DNA from: Collinsella aerofaciens
GTDB taxonomy: Bacteria; Actinomycetota; Coriobacteriia; Coriobacteriales; Coriobacteriaceae
DNA length: 7,339 nt
Reading direction: 5' to 3'
Assembly (NCBI GenBank): GCA_905213725.1
Contig: CAJMJM010000093.1
Location: 1 to 7,339, forward strand
The position numbers and the translations under genes are program-made. The number at the start of each line of letters is the position of its first letter. Position 1 is the first letter of the stretch. Below are positions 1-6,249 of the stretch, piece after piece. The notes beneath the pieces were generated by a model that saw only the letters and a program-made list of their open reading frames with translations, had not been told where the DNA came from and ran no database searches.

Positions 1-38
1 CCCTGTGCCATGTCCACCCGGATTCGAAAGCCGCACCC

Positions 39-848
39 ATGATCGGAACCCGCACCTCATCGTCCTATACTCCGCACGTCGACGTCGATCCCGCCGACCG
101 CCCGCTCATCCTGGTAGCACCACGCTGGGAAGAAGCGAAGCCCTATTTGAGCGAGACGCTCTCCCCCAACGAGGAGATTGCGAGCGTATTTGTCGACGCC
201 ATTCTTGCCGCCGGCGGTCTGCCGCTGCAGATGTCCATCACCGAGGACATTGAGGTCATCCGTCATTACGTCGATATCGCCGACGGCATCGCCATTCCCG
301 GCGGCCCCGATGTCAATCCCAAACGTTGGGGCGATGATCGACCCTACGACCCCACCCTCTGCTGCGAGATCCGCGATAGTTTTGAGTTTAAGCTGGTCAG
401 CGAGGTGCTCCGTGCCAAAAAGCCGCTCTTTACCACCTGCCGCGGCACGCAACTGCTCAACGTCGCCACCGGCGGCACCCTGTGCATGGACGTGCCGAGC
501 CTGGGCGCGCGCGAGGGCCGCACGCAGTGGCGCCATACCCACGTGCTCAACGACCCTGTGCATCCTGTCGAGGTCGTGCCGGGCTCGCTGCTGGAGCGCG
601 CGGTTGGCGGGCACAGGCTGATCCAGACCAACTCCGCACATCACTGCTGCGTCGATCGTCTGGGTAAGAGCACGCGCTTGGTCGCCAAGGCAACCGACGG
701 CGTTCCCGAGTGCATCGAAGTCGAAGGCCAGCCGTTCTGTCTGGGTGTGCAATGGCATCCCGAGTACACCTGGCAGACGCTCGAGACCGACTTTAACCTG
801 TGGAAGTCGTTTGTCGAGGCGGCGGCCAAGGTAAAGCAGACCCGCTAG
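39..848 (+). CDS. gamma-glutamyl-gamma-aminobutyrate hydrolase family protein (peptidase C26, class I GATase-like)
   Basis: Predicted cytoplasmic amidohydrolase of the PuuD-like family, which cleaves gamma-glutamyl amide bonds, for example gamma-glutamyl-GABA to glutamate and GABA. In the 269-residue product the family signature PGGPDVNP is at 87-94, the nucleophile is Cys134 in TTCRGTQLLN, the NSAHH motif is at 198-202, and the triad His240/Glu242 lies in QWHPEY. The catalytic set is complete. The family is usually about 240-255 residues; here some 20 residues precede the first core strand (RPLILVAP). The frame has no stop between base 3 and the ATG at 39, and the only Shine-Dalgarno-like sequence is a weak GAAAG at 25-29, so the true start could lie left of the window. 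Polyamine catabolism genes such as puuA-C are not nearby, so the exact substrate is open; other C26 members hydrolyse different gamma-glutamyl compounds. Family assignment is secure, substrate is not. Confidence 0.9.
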   Translation: MIGTRTSSSYTPHVDVDPADRPLILVAPRWEEAKPYLSETLSPNEEIASVFVDAILAAGGLPLQMSITEDIEVIRHYVDIADGIAIPGGPDVNPKRWGDDRPYDPTLCCEIRDSFEFKLVSEVLRAKKPLFTTCRGTQLLNVATGGTLCMDVPSLGAREGRTQWRHTHVLNDPVHPVEVVPGSLLERAVGGHRLIQTNSAHHCCVDRLGKSTRLVAKATDGVPECIEVEGQPFCLGVQWHPEYTWQTLETDFNLWKSFVEAAAKVKQTR

Positions 849-869
849 TTCGCGAACCGCATAACAGAT

Positions 870-910
870 AAGGGCGCCCCGCCGGCCACATGGTCCGACG
901 GGGCGCCCTT
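870..910 (+). terminator. Rho-independent terminator between convergent genes
   Basis: Perfect 12-bp GC-rich stem (870-881 with 899-910) closing a 17-base loop. The plus-strand tail is TTTT at 909-912, whose first two T pair with the A residues at 870-871. It lies 21 bases after the C26 hydrolase stop and 43 bases beyond the HPt stop on the other strand. Read on the minus strand the same hairpin is followed only by ATCTGTTATG, a weak U-tract, so it serves the plus gene best but could act in both directions. Confidence 0.85.
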
Positions 911-953
911 TTGCCTATACGCGACAGGCGCGCAGCCCAAGGCTCGCAAGCTC

Positions 954-1310
954 TTATTCGGCCGTCTCGCGCAGGGCCGACATCGTAGCCGCATATTGCT
1001 GCTGCAGCGCATGCATCCCCTCGCGAGCGCCGTCAACGGCATCGGCGCCGCGCAGCGCCTCGGTCACCACGACCGCCGGCTCGTACAGATTATCGAATCC
1101 CAGGTTCTGGCTCACGCCCTTGAGCGTGTGCGCTGCCATAAACGCACCTTCGGCGTCTCCCGCCGCCATGGCGGCCTCCAGCTTGTCCATGCTCTCGTCA
1201 TCCAAAAACTTGAGGGCAAAGCGGGCGAGCATTTCCTCGCCCATCAGCCGAGCGCACGCGTCATCATAATTGGCGCCGATCTTCTCATACGCCTCACGCA
1301 TGGAAATCAT
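954..1310 (-). CDS. stand-alone histidine phosphotransfer (HPt) protein
   Basis: A 118-residue, all-helical-looking acidic protein with the HPt signature AAHTLKGVSQNLGF. The predicted phospho-accepting histidine is His61, followed by the usual Lys64-Gly65 and, nine residues after His61, the Leu70-Gly71 pair. HPt proteins carry phosphoryl groups between receiver domains in multistep His-Asp relays and have no catalytic activity of their own. The length fits a single four-helix bundle with nothing attached; there is no signal peptide or membrane segment. The start at 1310 is supported by AAAGGAG (1321-1327 on the plus strand), 10 bases upstream; the second Met (codon 4) would be 19 bases away and is unlikely. 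It lies 24 bases downstream of the receiver/HD-GYP gene on the same strand, so the two are probably cotranscribed and the receiver there is the obvious partner. No histidine kinase is in the window. Confidence 0.88.
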   Translation of the reverse strand: MISMREAYEKIGANYDDACARLMGEEMLARFALKFLDDESMDKLEAAMAAGDAEGAFMAAHTLKGVSQNLGFDNLYEPAVVVTEALRGADAVDGAREGMHALQQQYAATMSALRETAE

Positions 1311-1334
1311 GGATTAAAAACTCCTTTGGTCAAA

Positions 1335-3215
1335 CTAAATCATGGGAAACGCGACAACGTCGGCGGGGCGTGCCAACGTCTCGGCAATTTGGTCTTGCAC
1401 CTCGAGCAGACAATCGAGCAGCAGCGGGTTAAACTCACCGCACTTACCGTCCAAGATCATCTGGATAGCCTCCTTGTGCGGGATAGCGTCCTTGTACACG
1501 CGCACGCTCGTCAGAGCATCGTACACGTCGGCCACCGAAACCACCTGTGCGGCAATGGGAATTTCGTCGCCCTTAAGGCCATCGGGATAACCCTTGCCGT
1601 CCCAGCGCTCGTGATGCCAACGCGCAATCTGGTACGCATATTCCATAAGCGCATTGCCGGCGTGATGGCTACCCAGCTCAAGCAGCATGTCGGCGCCGAT
1701 CGTGGTATGCGTCTTCATAATCTCGAACTCCTCGGGCGTAAGGCGCCCGGGTTTGTTGAGAATCGCATCGTCAATCGACATCTTGCCGATATCGTGCAGC
1801 GCCGAAGCCAGGGCAATCGTGGAGCGCTCCTCATTGTCAAGGGAAATGGTGTCGCTACGCTGGACCAGACAGCCAAGCAGCAGCTCGGTCAGCTTCTCGA
1901 TGTTCGTAACGTGCCTGCCGCTCTCGCCGTTGCGAAGCTCCATGACGCCGGCCATGATGTCGATGAGCATGCGACTGTTCTTGACGCGCTCGTTGTACTG
2001 CTGGGACAGCAGGCTCGTCAGGCGGCGCTGTTTGGCGTATAGGCGGATGGTGTTGCTTACACGGCGGCGCACGACACGGGAGTCAAACGGGCGGTTGATA
2101 TAGTCCGAGGCGCCCAGCTCGTACGCGCGCAGAACCATATCATCGGAATCTTCGCTCGATATCATGATGAAAGGCAGATTGTCAGTAGCCGATCGGTGCG
2201 ACAGATCGGCCAGCACCTCAAAGCCGCTTATGCCCGGCATGACAATATCCAGCAGCACGAGCGACAACTCATCGCCATAGCGGTCGACCATGTCGAGCGC
2301 CGTACGACCGTTGTCGGCCTCGAGGATGCAATACTCGTCCTTGAGCATCTCGTTGAGAATGGCTCGGTTCATCTCGGAGTCATCGACAATAAGCACCAAA
2401 GGCTTTTCGCTTTGGAAGGCTTCGATGGAATCGGCATCGGTCACGACCGTACCGGCTTTTGCCTTAGCGCGGCTCAATAACTGGACAGCGCGGCCAACGC
2501 CCTCATCGACCGTCTCGCCATGAATGCGAACGCCACCAACACATGCCGTCAAGCTCACGTACTCATGGCCCGGAATAATCGTGGCATGAACGGCATCGGA
2601 TACCTGATGCAGACGACGGGTGAAGTCATCGGAGGGAATATTGGGCATGACGACCACAAACTTGTCGCAGCCATAGCGCACAAGCTCGTCAGTCGAACGA
2701 ATTCCGCTGCGTATGGCTGTCGCCACAGCACCGAGCGCAAGGTCGCCGGCATGACGGCCACACGTATCGTTGACAACCCTAAAATCATCAAGGTCGATCA
2801 CCGCAACGCCGGCATTCACGCGGGCGTTGCGGAGCTTTTCCTCGTAATATCGGCGATTGCGCACACTCGTCAGCACGTCGGTGTAGACAAGGTCCTCTTC
2901 TGCAGCCTCTTGCTCATCAATCGGACGCACCATCAGCAGGACGTGAGGCTCGCCCTCGACCTTTAGAGGGCGCAGACGGGCGCGGTACTCAGTACCATCA
3001 TTGAGTAGCTGCTCCGATACATCATCGAAACCTGCTAAGGCCTCAAGACTTGACTGACGCAGACAGGGACACCGATCGCCGGCGAGTAGGCAGTTAGGCT
3101 CGCTCTTAATCTGATCGGCCGACAGCAAACGCACCACGGGGTAGGTCTTCGCGACGCGGGCGACCTCAGCGGCAGCCTCCTCGTCGGTTAGATTTGCCTC
3201 GTGATTATTGAGCAT
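1335..3215 (-). CDS. c-di-GMP signalling protein: PAS-like / degenerate GGDEF / receiver / HD-GYP phosphodiesterase
   Basis: Soluble 626-residue regulator. Residues 1-105 look PAS-like and contain Cys42, Cys49 and Cys51. Residues 107-262 are a GGDEF domain whose signature is GCDKF (182-186); Asp141, Asn149 and Asp158, matching the metal and guanine contacts of active cyclases, and the RSTD inhibitory site (173-176) are kept. Residues 272-385 are a receiver with acidic pair Asp278/Asp279, phospho-acceptor Asp323 (DIVMPG) and Ser353, but Arg375 replaces the invariant Lys. Residues 405-610 are HD-GYP with Glu431, His435, His474-Asp475 (HDIGK), His503, His534-His535, GYP (542-544) and Asp563, the complete ligand set expected of an active c-di-GMP phosphodiesterase, probably yielding pGpG or GMP. 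No membrane segment is visible. AGAAAGGG six bases before the ATG supports the start. The HPt gene follows in the same operon. The phosphodiesterase call is strong; cyclase activity is unlikely. Confidence 0.9.
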   Translation of the reverse strand: MLNNHEANLTDEEAAAEVARVAKTYPVVRLLSADQIKSEPNCLLAGDRCPCLRQSSLEALAGFDDVSEQLLNDGTEYRARLRPLKVEGEPHVLLMVRPIDEQEAAEEDLVYTDVLTSVRNRRYYEEKLRNARVNAGVAVIDLDDFRVVNDTCGRHAGDLALGAVATAIRSGIRSTDELVRYGCDKFVVVMPNIPSDDFTRRLHQVSDAVHATIIPGHEYVSLTACVGGVRIHGETVDEGVGRAVQLLSRAKAKAGTVVTDADSIEAFQSEKPLVLIVDDSEMNRAILNEMLKDEYCILEADNGRTALDMVDRYGDELSLVLLDIVMPGISGFEVLADLSHRSATDNLPFIMISSEDSDDMVLRAYELGASDYINRPFDSRVVRRRVSNTIRLYAKQRRLTSLLSQQYNERVKNSRMLIDIMAGVMELRNGESGRHVTNIEKLTELLLGCLVQRSDTISLDNEERSTIALASALHDIGKMSIDDAILNKPGRLTPEEFEIMKTHTTIGADMLLELGSHHAGNALMEYAYQIARWHHERWDGKGYPDGLKGDEIPIAAQVVSVADVYDALTSVRVYKDAIPHKEAIQMILDGKCGEFNPLLLDCLLEVQDQIAETLARPADVVAFPMI

Positions 3216-3426
3216 ATGGGGCCCTTTCTATCGTCACGCACGGCAACGATGCATATCAAATAGTACAAGGGTAACATCTAACAGCTGCAGGCAAACGCGC
3301 GATTATCGTTGCATTTTTATGGCCTGGCAAACGGCGGTAATGGAACCGCGGGCGCGTGGTTATTGGCGCATTCGTTATCAATGACGAAACGCCAACAGTC
3401 CCCCTCCCCGCAGGTCATCGAGCGTG
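3216..3426 (-). other. intergenic region: promoter space for the c-di-GMP operon, with an inverted repeat
   Basis: These 211 bases separate two minus-strand genes. They must carry the end of the hydrolase transcript and, most likely, the promoter of the c-di-GMP operon. The part nearest the start codon (about 3240-3300) is AT-richer and contains TACTAT- and GATATG-like -10 candidates on the minus strand, but none has a convincing -35 partner at 16-18 bases, so no promoter is called. No U-tailed terminator is visible after the hydrolase. A short stem (3420-3425 with 3430-3435) overlaps the hydrolase stop codon. No small ORF or RNA gene is apparent. Confidence 0.5.
3364..3394. repeat. imperfect inverted repeat / stem-loop
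   Basis: Two 5-bp arms (TGGCG with CGCCA, 3364-3368 and 3390-3394; TTCGT with ACGAA, 3371-3375 and 3384-3388) are separated by a small internal loop (two bases on one side, one on the other) and close an 8-base loop. Neither strand has a U-tract after it, so it is not a standard terminator. It lies about 150 bases upstream of the c-di-GMP gene start, where an operator or an mRNA 3'-end stem of the hydrolase transcript are both possible. Confidence 0.45.
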
Positions 3427-4224
3427 CTAACGCTCCAAGACATCGTGAACGGCGTTTGCCGCCGTAACGGGGCGATCGCGCAAACCGTTATGCGCGCCCG
3501 GGATCGTCACAAGGGGGCAATCGAGATATTCGGCAGCCGCTCGCGTACCAGCCTCGCGGGGTGTACCGACCGAAAGCTCGCCCAAAAACACAGCCGACAC
3601 CGCCTTTGATTCGCGGGCGCGCTCCCAGTCGGGAGCATATGTCATATTTGTTCCGTATTCATTGGCCATAAAGCAACGACCATTGCGCAGGGCATGCTTG
3701 GCTTCCGCTTCGGTCGTCCCAGGAGCCTCGGGGTCCAAGTCGCCGAGAGCTCCCAAGAAAAGCCGAAGCGCCCTTGAAACCTTTCCAGCCGCAATCATAT
3801 CGAGCAAAATCGGAGCTGCGCCCATGCCGACGCCTTCGGCCGACACAGCCGGCTCATGCAGAATCGCACGGGCGACGAGATGGGGTTCGGTGCGAAGAAG
3901 CTCCAGCGCCACCAACGTACCGGCGCTGTGCGCAAGCACATTTGTCGGAGCGCCAACGTGTTCGATCACGGCCTGCAGGTCGGCGGCCTGAGCGGCAAGA
4001 TCATAGCTGCCGTCTGCCGCTTCGCTGCTGCCGCCACAGCCGCGGCGGTCATAGGCAATTACGCGGTAGTTGCGACTGAGCTCACATGCGATGCCGTCGA
4101 AAAATGTGCCGTCGACACAAGCGCCGTGCACGCACACCAAGGCAGGAGTATCAGGCGACACATCCGGGCCGGCATATTCGCGACAGGCAATCGTGGTGCC
4201 CGCATTCTCGACCGTAAAATCCAT
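3427..4224 (-). CDS. alpha/beta hydrolase
   Basis: A 265-residue cytoplasmic protein with the alpha/beta-hydrolase fold. The oxyanion-hole segment VHGACVDG is at 32-39, the strand DRRGCGGSS at 59-67, the nucleophile elbow is AHSAG with Ser100, and the likely catalytic His is His245 in PGAHNG. The elbow has Ala where Gly is usual. The position that normally carries the catalytic Asp (the GxxD segment after strand 7) reads GELS (215-218), so the acid may instead be Glu124 in ILHEP after strand 6, as in some haloalkane dehalogenases. The cap region (about 130-205) is short and gives no substrate clue; esterase, lactonase or C-C hydrolase activity are all possible. The start is supported by a GGGGG stretch seven bases upstream. 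It is transcribed divergently from the radical SAM gene and is separated by 211 bases from the c-di-GMP operon downstream, so it is probably monocistronic. Confidence 0.85.
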   Translation of the reverse strand: MDFTVENAGTTIACREYAGPDVSPDTPALVCVHGACVDGTFFDGIACELSRNYRVIAYDRRGCGGSSEAADGSYDLAAQAADLQAVIEHVGAPTNVLAHSAGTLVALELLRTEPHLVARAILHEPAVSAEGVGMGAAPILLDMIAAGKVSRALRLFLGALGDLDPEAPGTTEAEAKHALRNGRCFMANEYGTNMTYAPDWERARESKAVSAVFLGELSVGTPREAGTRAAAEYLDCPLVTIPGAHNGLRDRPVTAANAVHDVLER

Positions 4225-4299
4225 GTTGTGCCCCCATCATCAACGCCCATCCAGTTGCGCGTCAGTACGGCTGGATAGACCCGCATTGCTTTACGCCTT

Positions 4300-4313
4300 G
4301 TTAACAGATTAAC
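4300..4313. repeat. short inverted repeat, possible operator
   Basis: GTTAA and TTAAC flank the four bases CAGA. The perfect 5-bp arms sit in the middle of the divergent promoter region. Such a short AT-rich palindrome can arise by chance; an operator role is inference only. Confidence 0.25.
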
Positions 4314-4409
4314 TTTACCCGACCCGAGGCTTTTCATGACACGGCATAATGAGCGACGTGAAAAAACGAAACTTGTAAAGCAAGAGCCCGCACCCTGCTT
4401 TGGAGCCGA

Positions 4410-4418
4410 TGCTATGCT
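4410..4418 (+). promoter_or_regulatory. candidate extended -10 promoter for the radical SAM gene
   Basis: TGCTATGCT matches the extended -10 form TGnTATnnT. No good -35 hexamer lies 16-18 bases upstream, which is tolerated for extended -10 promoters. It is correctly placed for a short leader ending in the GAGGAG ribosome binding site at 4435-4440. Confidence 0.4.
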
Positions 4419-4449
4419 TAGGCACAATTGTCTTGAGGAGCATATGCCT

Positions 4450-5226
4450 ATGTCTACGTTTTTGAATGCCAGCCCCATCTTTGGGCCCGTTCGCAGCCGT
4501 CGCCTTGGTCTCTCGCTCGGCGTCAACATGATGCCGGCCAGCGGCAAAATCTGCACGTTCGACTGCATTTACTGCGAAAACGGCCTCAACGCCGCGCGCC
4601 CCTGCCATGAGCCGCACACCACAGCTGCCGTGGTACTCGACGCGCTCGAGGCAAAGCTGCGCGAGATGGCAGCCGAGGGCGAGCTCCCCGATGTGATCAC
4701 CTTCGCAGGCAACGGCGAGCCCACCGCCGCACCGGAGTTTCCGCAGGCCATCGCCGGCGCCGTCGCGCTGCGCGACGAGCTTGCCCCAAACTCCAAGATC
4801 GCCGTGCTCTCCAACGGCACGCGCGCCGACCGCCCCGAGGTGCACGACGCGCTCATGATGGTCGACGACAACATTCTTAAGCTCGATACCGTCGACCCGG
4901 CGTTTATCCAGCTGCTCGACCAGCCTGTTGGCCCCTACGATGTCGAGCACCAAATCGAGACGTTCGCGAGCTTTGACGGTCACGTTATTATCCAGACGAT
5001 CTTTTTGACCGGCGAGTATCAGGGCAAGCTCATCGACAACACCGGCGAGGAGTACGTTGCCCCCTGGCTCGCGGCGCTCGAGCGCATTCGCCCACAAGAA
5101 GCGACCATCTACACGGTGGCGCGCGAGACACCGGTCGCCGGCCTTGCCAAAGCGGCGCCTGAGGTGCTCGACGCCATTGCCGCGCGCGTGCGCGCCATCG
5201 GCATTCCCTGCCAGGTGAGCTACTAG
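4450..5226 (+). CDS. radical SAM protein of the COG0731 (TYW1/wyosine-like) type, function unknown
   Basis: A 258-residue radical SAM enzyme. Cys35, Cys39 and Cys42 form the CxxxCxxC motif (CTFDCIYC) that binds the 4Fe-4S cluster and S-adenosylmethionine; FAGNGEPT (85-92) is the SAM-binding GGE-like motif. The N-terminal block FGPVRSRRLGLSLGVN (11-26) is characteristic of COG0731-type proteins, which are related to the wyosine-forming TYW1 but are mostly uncharacterised. There is no additional Cys cluster for a second iron-sulfur centre and no flavodoxin domain. Start choice: GAGGAG (4435-4440) lies nine bases before the ATG at 4450 but only three before the in-frame ATG at 4444, and the open frame back to 4336 codes for nothing family-like, so 4450 is preferred. 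The gene stands 55 bases before the aminopeptidase gene and may be cotranscribed with it, although that gap also has its own -10-like element. Superfamily is certain; the substrate is unknown. Confidence 0.88.
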   Translation: MSTFLNASPIFGPVRSRRLGLSLGVNMMPASGKICTFDCIYCENGLNAARPCHEPHTTAAVVLDALEAKLREMAAEGELPDVITFAGNGEPTAAPEFPQAIAGAVALRDELAPNSKIAVLSNGTRADRPEVHDALMMVDDNILKLDTVDPAFIQLLDQPVGPYDVEHQIETFASFDGHVIIQTIFLTGEYQGKLIDNTGEEYVAPWLAALERIRPQEATIYTVARETPVAGLAKAAPEVLDAIAARVRAIGIPCQVSY

Positions 5227-5250
5227 CGCGCAGCTGCCCTGTGAGTGGGC

Positions 5251-5256
5251 TATACT
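5251..5256 (+). promoter_or_regulatory. candidate -10 element upstream of the aminopeptidase gene
   Basis: TATACT lies 25 bases before the aminopeptidase start codon, in the 55-base gap after the radical SAM stop. Together with the preceding GC it resembles the GCTATGCT element before the radical SAM gene. No clear -35 is present. The leader it would give ends in the ribosome binding site AAAGGA (5268-5273), eight bases before the ATG. Confidence 0.35.
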
Positions 5257-5281
5257 AGCTGCGAATGAAAGGAAGTTAGCC

Positions 5282-6169
5282 ATGTTTGACAATGGACCCG
5301 TGCCCGGCCGCAACGACGTCTGCTGGTGCGGCAGCGGCAAAAAATATAAGAAATGCCATAGCGCCTTTGATGAGCGCCTCGAGCGCTTATGGGAAGAGGG
5401 CTGGGAGGTTCTGCCCCGCACGCTCTACAAGACGCCCGCCGATATCGAGGGCATCAAGCGCTCGGCCGCCATCAACGTGGGTGTGCTCGATTACGTAGGC
5501 GAACACATCGCCGCGGGCATGACCACCAACCAGATCGACCAGATGATCTACGACTACACCGTCGAGCACGGCGGCACGCCGGCCGATCTTAACTACGAGG
5601 GCTATCCCAAGAGCGTGTGCACCTCAATCAACGACGTCGTCTGCCACGGTATCCCCTGCGATGCGGATGTGCTGCACGAGGGCGACATCATCAACGTGGA
5701 CTGCTCCACGATCCTGGACGGTTACTTTAGTGATTCGAGCCGTATGTTCTGCATCGGCGAGGTCTCGGCCGAGCGCCAGCGCCTGGTCGACGTCACCCGC
5801 GCCAGCGTGGAGGCAGGTCTGGCGGCCGTCAAGCCATGGCTACCGCTGTCCGTGATGGCCGAGGCCGTGCAAAAGACGGTCGAGGACGCCGGCTTTAGCG
5901 TGGTGCGCGAGTACGGCGGACACGGTATCGGTAAGGAGTTCCACGAGGACCCGTTTGTGGGCTTTACCACCGAGGCGCCCGATGTGGACACCATCATGGC
6001 TCCGGGCATGGTCTTTACCATCGAGCCCATGGTCAACGCCGGAGCGCCCGACATCAAGATCAGCAAGGGTGACGGCTGGTGCGTGCGCACCAAGGACGGC
6101 AGCGATTCGGCCCAGTGCGAGGTACAGCTCGTGGTGACCGAGGATGGTTACGAGCTGCTGAGCTGGTAG
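5282..6169 (+). CDS. map: type I methionine aminopeptidase with N-terminal SEC-C zinc motif
   Basis: Removes the initiator Met from nascent proteins in the cytoplasm. The 295-residue product starts with a SEC-C motif (about 9-26) whose presumed zinc ligands are Cys14, Cys16, Cys25 and His26; SEC-C is also found at the C-terminus of SecA and at the N-terminus of some bacterial MetAPs, where it is thought to help ribosome docking. The catalytic domain (about 50-295) keeps the dinuclear metal ligands Asp140, Asp151, His214, Glu248 and Glu280, plus the substrate-contacting His122 (CHGIP). An oddity is the last motif: family members usually read AQxEHT, whereas here it is AQCEVQ (277-282), losing the His after the ligand Glu. 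The start at 5282 is fixed by AAAGGA eight bases upstream and by the SEC-C motif needing the N-terminus. Many bacteria place map near secY or infA; here it stands away from ribosomal protein genes, so it may be a second copy. Confidence 0.93.
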   Translation: MFDNGPVPGRNDVCWCGSGKKYKKCHSAFDERLERLWEEGWEVLPRTLYKTPADIEGIKRSAAINVGVLDYVGEHIAAGMTTNQIDQMIYDYTVEHGGTPADLNYEGYPKSVCTSINDVVCHGIPCDADVLHEGDIINVDCSTILDGYFSDSSRMFCIGEVSAERQRLVDVTRASVEAGLAAVKPWLPLSVMAEAVQKTVEDAGFSVVREYGGHGIGKEFHEDPFVGFTTEAPDVDTIMAPGMVFTIEPMVNAGAPDIKISKGDGWCVRTKDGSDSAQCEVQLVVTEDGYELLSW

Positions 6170-6178
6170 CTGTGGATG

Positions 6179-6228
6179 CGCCGGGCTACGCGATGGATAT
6201 GTTACCCATCGCGTAGCCCGGCGTTTTT
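6179..6228 (+). terminator. very strong Rho-independent terminator after the aminopeptidase gene
   Basis: Perfect 18-bp stem (6179-6196 with 6206-6223) with a 9-base loop, followed directly by TTTTT (6224-6228). It begins nine bases after the aminopeptidase stop codon and should end the preceding transcript, so the dehydrogenase downstream needs its own promoter. Confidence 0.95.
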
Positions 6229-6249
6229 ATAACGTTTTGCCTGATACAA

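Larger units (their letters stand above)
4225..4449. promoter_or_regulatory. divergent promoter region between hydrolase and radical SAM gene
   Basis: These 225 bases drive the hydrolase leftward and the radical SAM gene rightward. On the plus strand an extended -10 candidate TGCTATGCT is at 4410-4418, without a clear -35, placing a start near 4425 and a leader of about 25 bases. A 14-base inverted repeat GTTAA-CAGA-TTAAC is at 4300-4313. In the presumed hydrolase leader, ATCCAG (4249-4254) can pair with CTGGAT (4271-4276). The plus-strand reading frame stays open back to an ATG at 4336, but that stretch has no ribosome binding site near 4336 and its translation does not look like part of the family. 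Confidence 0.5.

Noticed and set aside
18..34. TTCGAA with flanking bases resembling a tRNA T-loop
   Set aside because: The flanking bases do not pair as a T-stem and no acceptor or anticodon arm can be placed.
57..758. 233-codon minus-strand open frame opposite the C26 hydrolase
   Set aside because: The plus-strand product has the complete catalytic triad; the minus frame is a compositional shadow.
996..2042. 348-codon plus-strand open frame opposite the HD-GYP and HPt genes
   Set aside because: It overlaps two well-supported minus-strand genes, runs across their intergenic gap, has no family-like motifs, and is the kind of shadow frame expected in GC-rich coding DNA.
4315..5421. 368-codon minus-strand open frame opposite the radical SAM and aminopeptidase genes
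   Set aside because: It spans two real genes with intact cofactor motifs on the plus strand and has no domain signature of its own.
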